This document shows, one piece after another, positions 34,785 to 35,857 of a stretch of 35,857 bases of DNA. The translations under genes were made by a program, and so were the position numbers. The stretch lies in NCBI GenBank assembly GCA_902464015.1, contig CABQHM010000032.1, forward strand, positions 1 to 35,857, written 5' to 3'. The notes under the pieces are model-generated. The model was not told the DNA's origin and made no database searches. It saw only the letters and a list, made by a program, of their open reading frames with translations. The stretch is from an uncultured Coriobacteriales bacterium. GTDB lineage: Bacteria; Actinomycetota; Coriobacteriia; Coriobacteriales; UMGS124. Numbering within the stretch: the first letter of the stretch is position 1; each line of letters opens with the position of its first letter.

Positions 34785-35648
34785 ATGATTCTCACCATAC
34801 TGTCCATGTTGCTGTGCCTAGTGGGGGCCGGCTTTCTCATCGCCCGCATCGTCTTGCGGGCGCAGGGACGTCTTGGCTCGGGGCACCTGAGCAAAGAGCA
34901 GCTCGACGAGCGCTCGCGGCTGCGCAGGATCCGTCGCGAGGCGTACCTCGACTCCCTGCCCTCGGTGAGCTTCTACCATCTCGTTGTCATCTTCACGTTT
35001 GCCAGTGTGCTGGGCCTTGTGCTTGAGACCCTGTGGTGGCTTGTCACGCAGGGATCTTTGCAGCATCGCTACGGCATGGTCTGGGGGCCGTTTTCGCCTC
35101 TGTATGGCATCGGCGCCGTTTTGCTCACCGTCTGTCTCTGGAAGATACGCAAGCGGCCCCTGTGGGTCATCTTCTTGCTCTCCATGGTCATCGGCTCGGT
35201 GCTCGAACAGCTTGTGGGCATGTGTCTGGAGCATGTGTTCGGCATGGTCTCATGGACCTACGAGACCTACCCCGACGCCATCACGAAGTTCGTGTGCCTG
35301 CGCATGAGCCTTCTGTGGGGCATGCTGGGATGCGTGTGGGCGCATTCGATCATGCCTGAGACCGTCTTTCTCCTCGGCACGCCCGAAGAGCCGGCTCGCA
35401 CGATCATCGTGGTCGCGCTCACTGCCTTCCTTGTGGCGGACGCCTCGATGACGATCGCCGTGTCGCTGCGCAAGGGGGCTCGCGACGAGGGCATGCCGGC
35501 CACCAACGCCCTGGAGCGGTTCATCGACCAGCATTACGACGACGCGTTCATGCAAGAGCGTTTCGAAAACGTTGAGTACACGACGCTGCCTGAGCCCCAT
35601 GAGCCTGGGCTTCCGGCAAAGTCCACCTCAGCGGGCGTCCAAGACTGA
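34785..35648 (+). CDS. CmpB-type (ABC_trans_CmpB / DUF1113) multi-pass membrane protein
   Basis: A 287-residue membrane protein from this start. An N-terminal helix (ILTILSMLLCLVGAGFLIA) is followed by a basic cytoplasmic segment (about residues 25-60) and then four or five helices. The conserved GMVWGPFSPLYGIGAVLL motif, followed by ...EQLVGMCLEHVFGMVSWTY, matches the family annotated as putative ABC-transporter type permease CmpB; its function is not established. The C-terminus is soluble and acidic. The start is uncertain. ATG 34785 has a G-rich site and directly precedes the first helix. ATG 34749 and GTG 34728 are in frame further up. A GTG at 34711 has the best ribosome site but is in another frame, with only 16 codons. 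No ATPase gene is adjacent. Confidence 0.8.
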   Translation: MILTILSMLLCLVGAGFLIARIVLRAQGRLGSGHLSKEQLDERSRLRRIRREAYLDSLPSVSFYHLVVIFTFASVLGLVLETLWWLVTQGSLQHRYGMVWGPFSPLYGIGAVLLTVCLWKIRKRPLWVIFLLSMVIGSVLEQLVGMCLEHVFGMVSWTYETYPDAITKFVCLRMSLLWGMLGCVWAHSIMPETVFLLGTPEEPARTIIVVALTAFLVADASMTIAVSLRKGARDEGMPATNALERFIDQHYDDAFMQERFENVEYTTLPEPHEPGLPAKSTSAGVQD

Positions 35649-35720
35649 GGGGGAGCGAGCGCGAAGTTGTAGGCGACTTGTGAAGACAAGCTCAATTCTT
35701 CGCCTGAAGCAAATCTTCCC

Positions 35721-35749
35721 TTGCATCGGCGCGCGATACCCGATATAGT
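35721..35749 (+). promoter_or_regulatory. Promoter of tRNA-Val
   Basis: TTGCAT at 35721-35726 and TATAGT at 35744-35749 are separated by 17 bases, about 31 bases before the tRNA. The -10 and spacing are the same as for the other tRNA promoters in the window. Confidence 0.7.
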
Positions 35750-35780
35750 ACCTCCTCGCCGACGGATACGGCGGCCGAAT

Positions 35781-35855
35781 GGGCGTTTAGCTCAGGGGGA
35801 GAGCGCTTCCCTGACACGGAAGAGGTCACAAGTTCAAATCTTGTAACGCCCACCA
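35781..35855 (+). tRNA. tRNA-Val (anticodon GAC)
   Basis: A 75-base tRNA with encoded CCA, just inside the right edge. Acceptor GGGCGTT pairs with AACGCCC, then A and CCA. D-arm TAGCTCAGGGGGAGAGC. The anticodon stem CTTCC/GGAAG encloses CTGACAC, giving GAC. T-arm ACAAG TTCAAAT CTTGT. More tRNA genes may follow beyond the window. Confidence 0.95.
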
Positions 35856-35857
35856 TT

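Overview
This is chromosomal DNA of a high-GC actinobacterium, most likely a gut-type member of the class Coriobacteriia (Collinsella/Olsenella/Atopobium relatives). That placement is inferred from the strong G/C bias at third codon positions, the rapZ-yvcK-whiA-gap-pgk-tpiA-gpmI-secG gene order, and the many exported proteins. No 16S rRNA or other decisive marker lies in the window.

Layout. (1) 1-1600: a structured, internally repeated intergenic segment, then a leftward SEC-C zinc-motif gene. (2) 1650-6870: a leucine biosynthesis operon, leuA-leuC-leuD-leuB. It is preceded by a candidate leucine-rich leader peptide with alternative RNA hairpins and closed by a 17-bp-stem terminator. (3) 6915-14578: a leftward accessory segment that looks less GC-rich than its flanks. 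It holds a compact three-gene DUF3791 / DUF3990 (ADP-ribosyltransferase-like) module and then six exported-protein genes. One of these encodes two tandem FMN-binding domains plus two C-terminal Ltp-type repeats. (4) 15191-19848: thiC, an ATP-grasp ligase and uvrC. (5) 19845-21197: a leftward membrane-anchored leucine-rich-repeat/EF-hand protein whose stop codon overlaps that of uvrC. (6) 21348-29434: rapZ, yvcK and whiA, tightly packed, then gap, pgk, tpiA, gpmI (lower glycolysis) and secG. (7) 29571-31271: an orphan Tat/lipobox solute-binding lipoprotein. (8) 31386-35855: tRNA-Leu(GAG), a GAF-SpoIIE phosphatase beside a STAS-HATPase fusion (partner-switch signalling), tRNA-Cys(GCA) and tRNA-Gly(GCC) on the minus strand, a CmpB-type membrane protein, and tRNA-Val(GAC) at the right edge.

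How the parts work together. The leu genes form one pathway unit. The rapZ/yvcK/whiA cluster and the triose-phosphate genes are conserved housekeeping blocks. The accessory segment is the least ordinary part: a possible toxin-antitoxin-like module next to an exported, probably flavin-carrying protein cluster. The phosphatase and STAS-kinase pair probably controls an alternative sigma factor or another target encoded elsewhere.

Limits. All functional calls come from reading motifs, and no database search was run. Starts were chosen from ribosome binding sites and family N-termini. Promoters and attenuators are pattern matches only.
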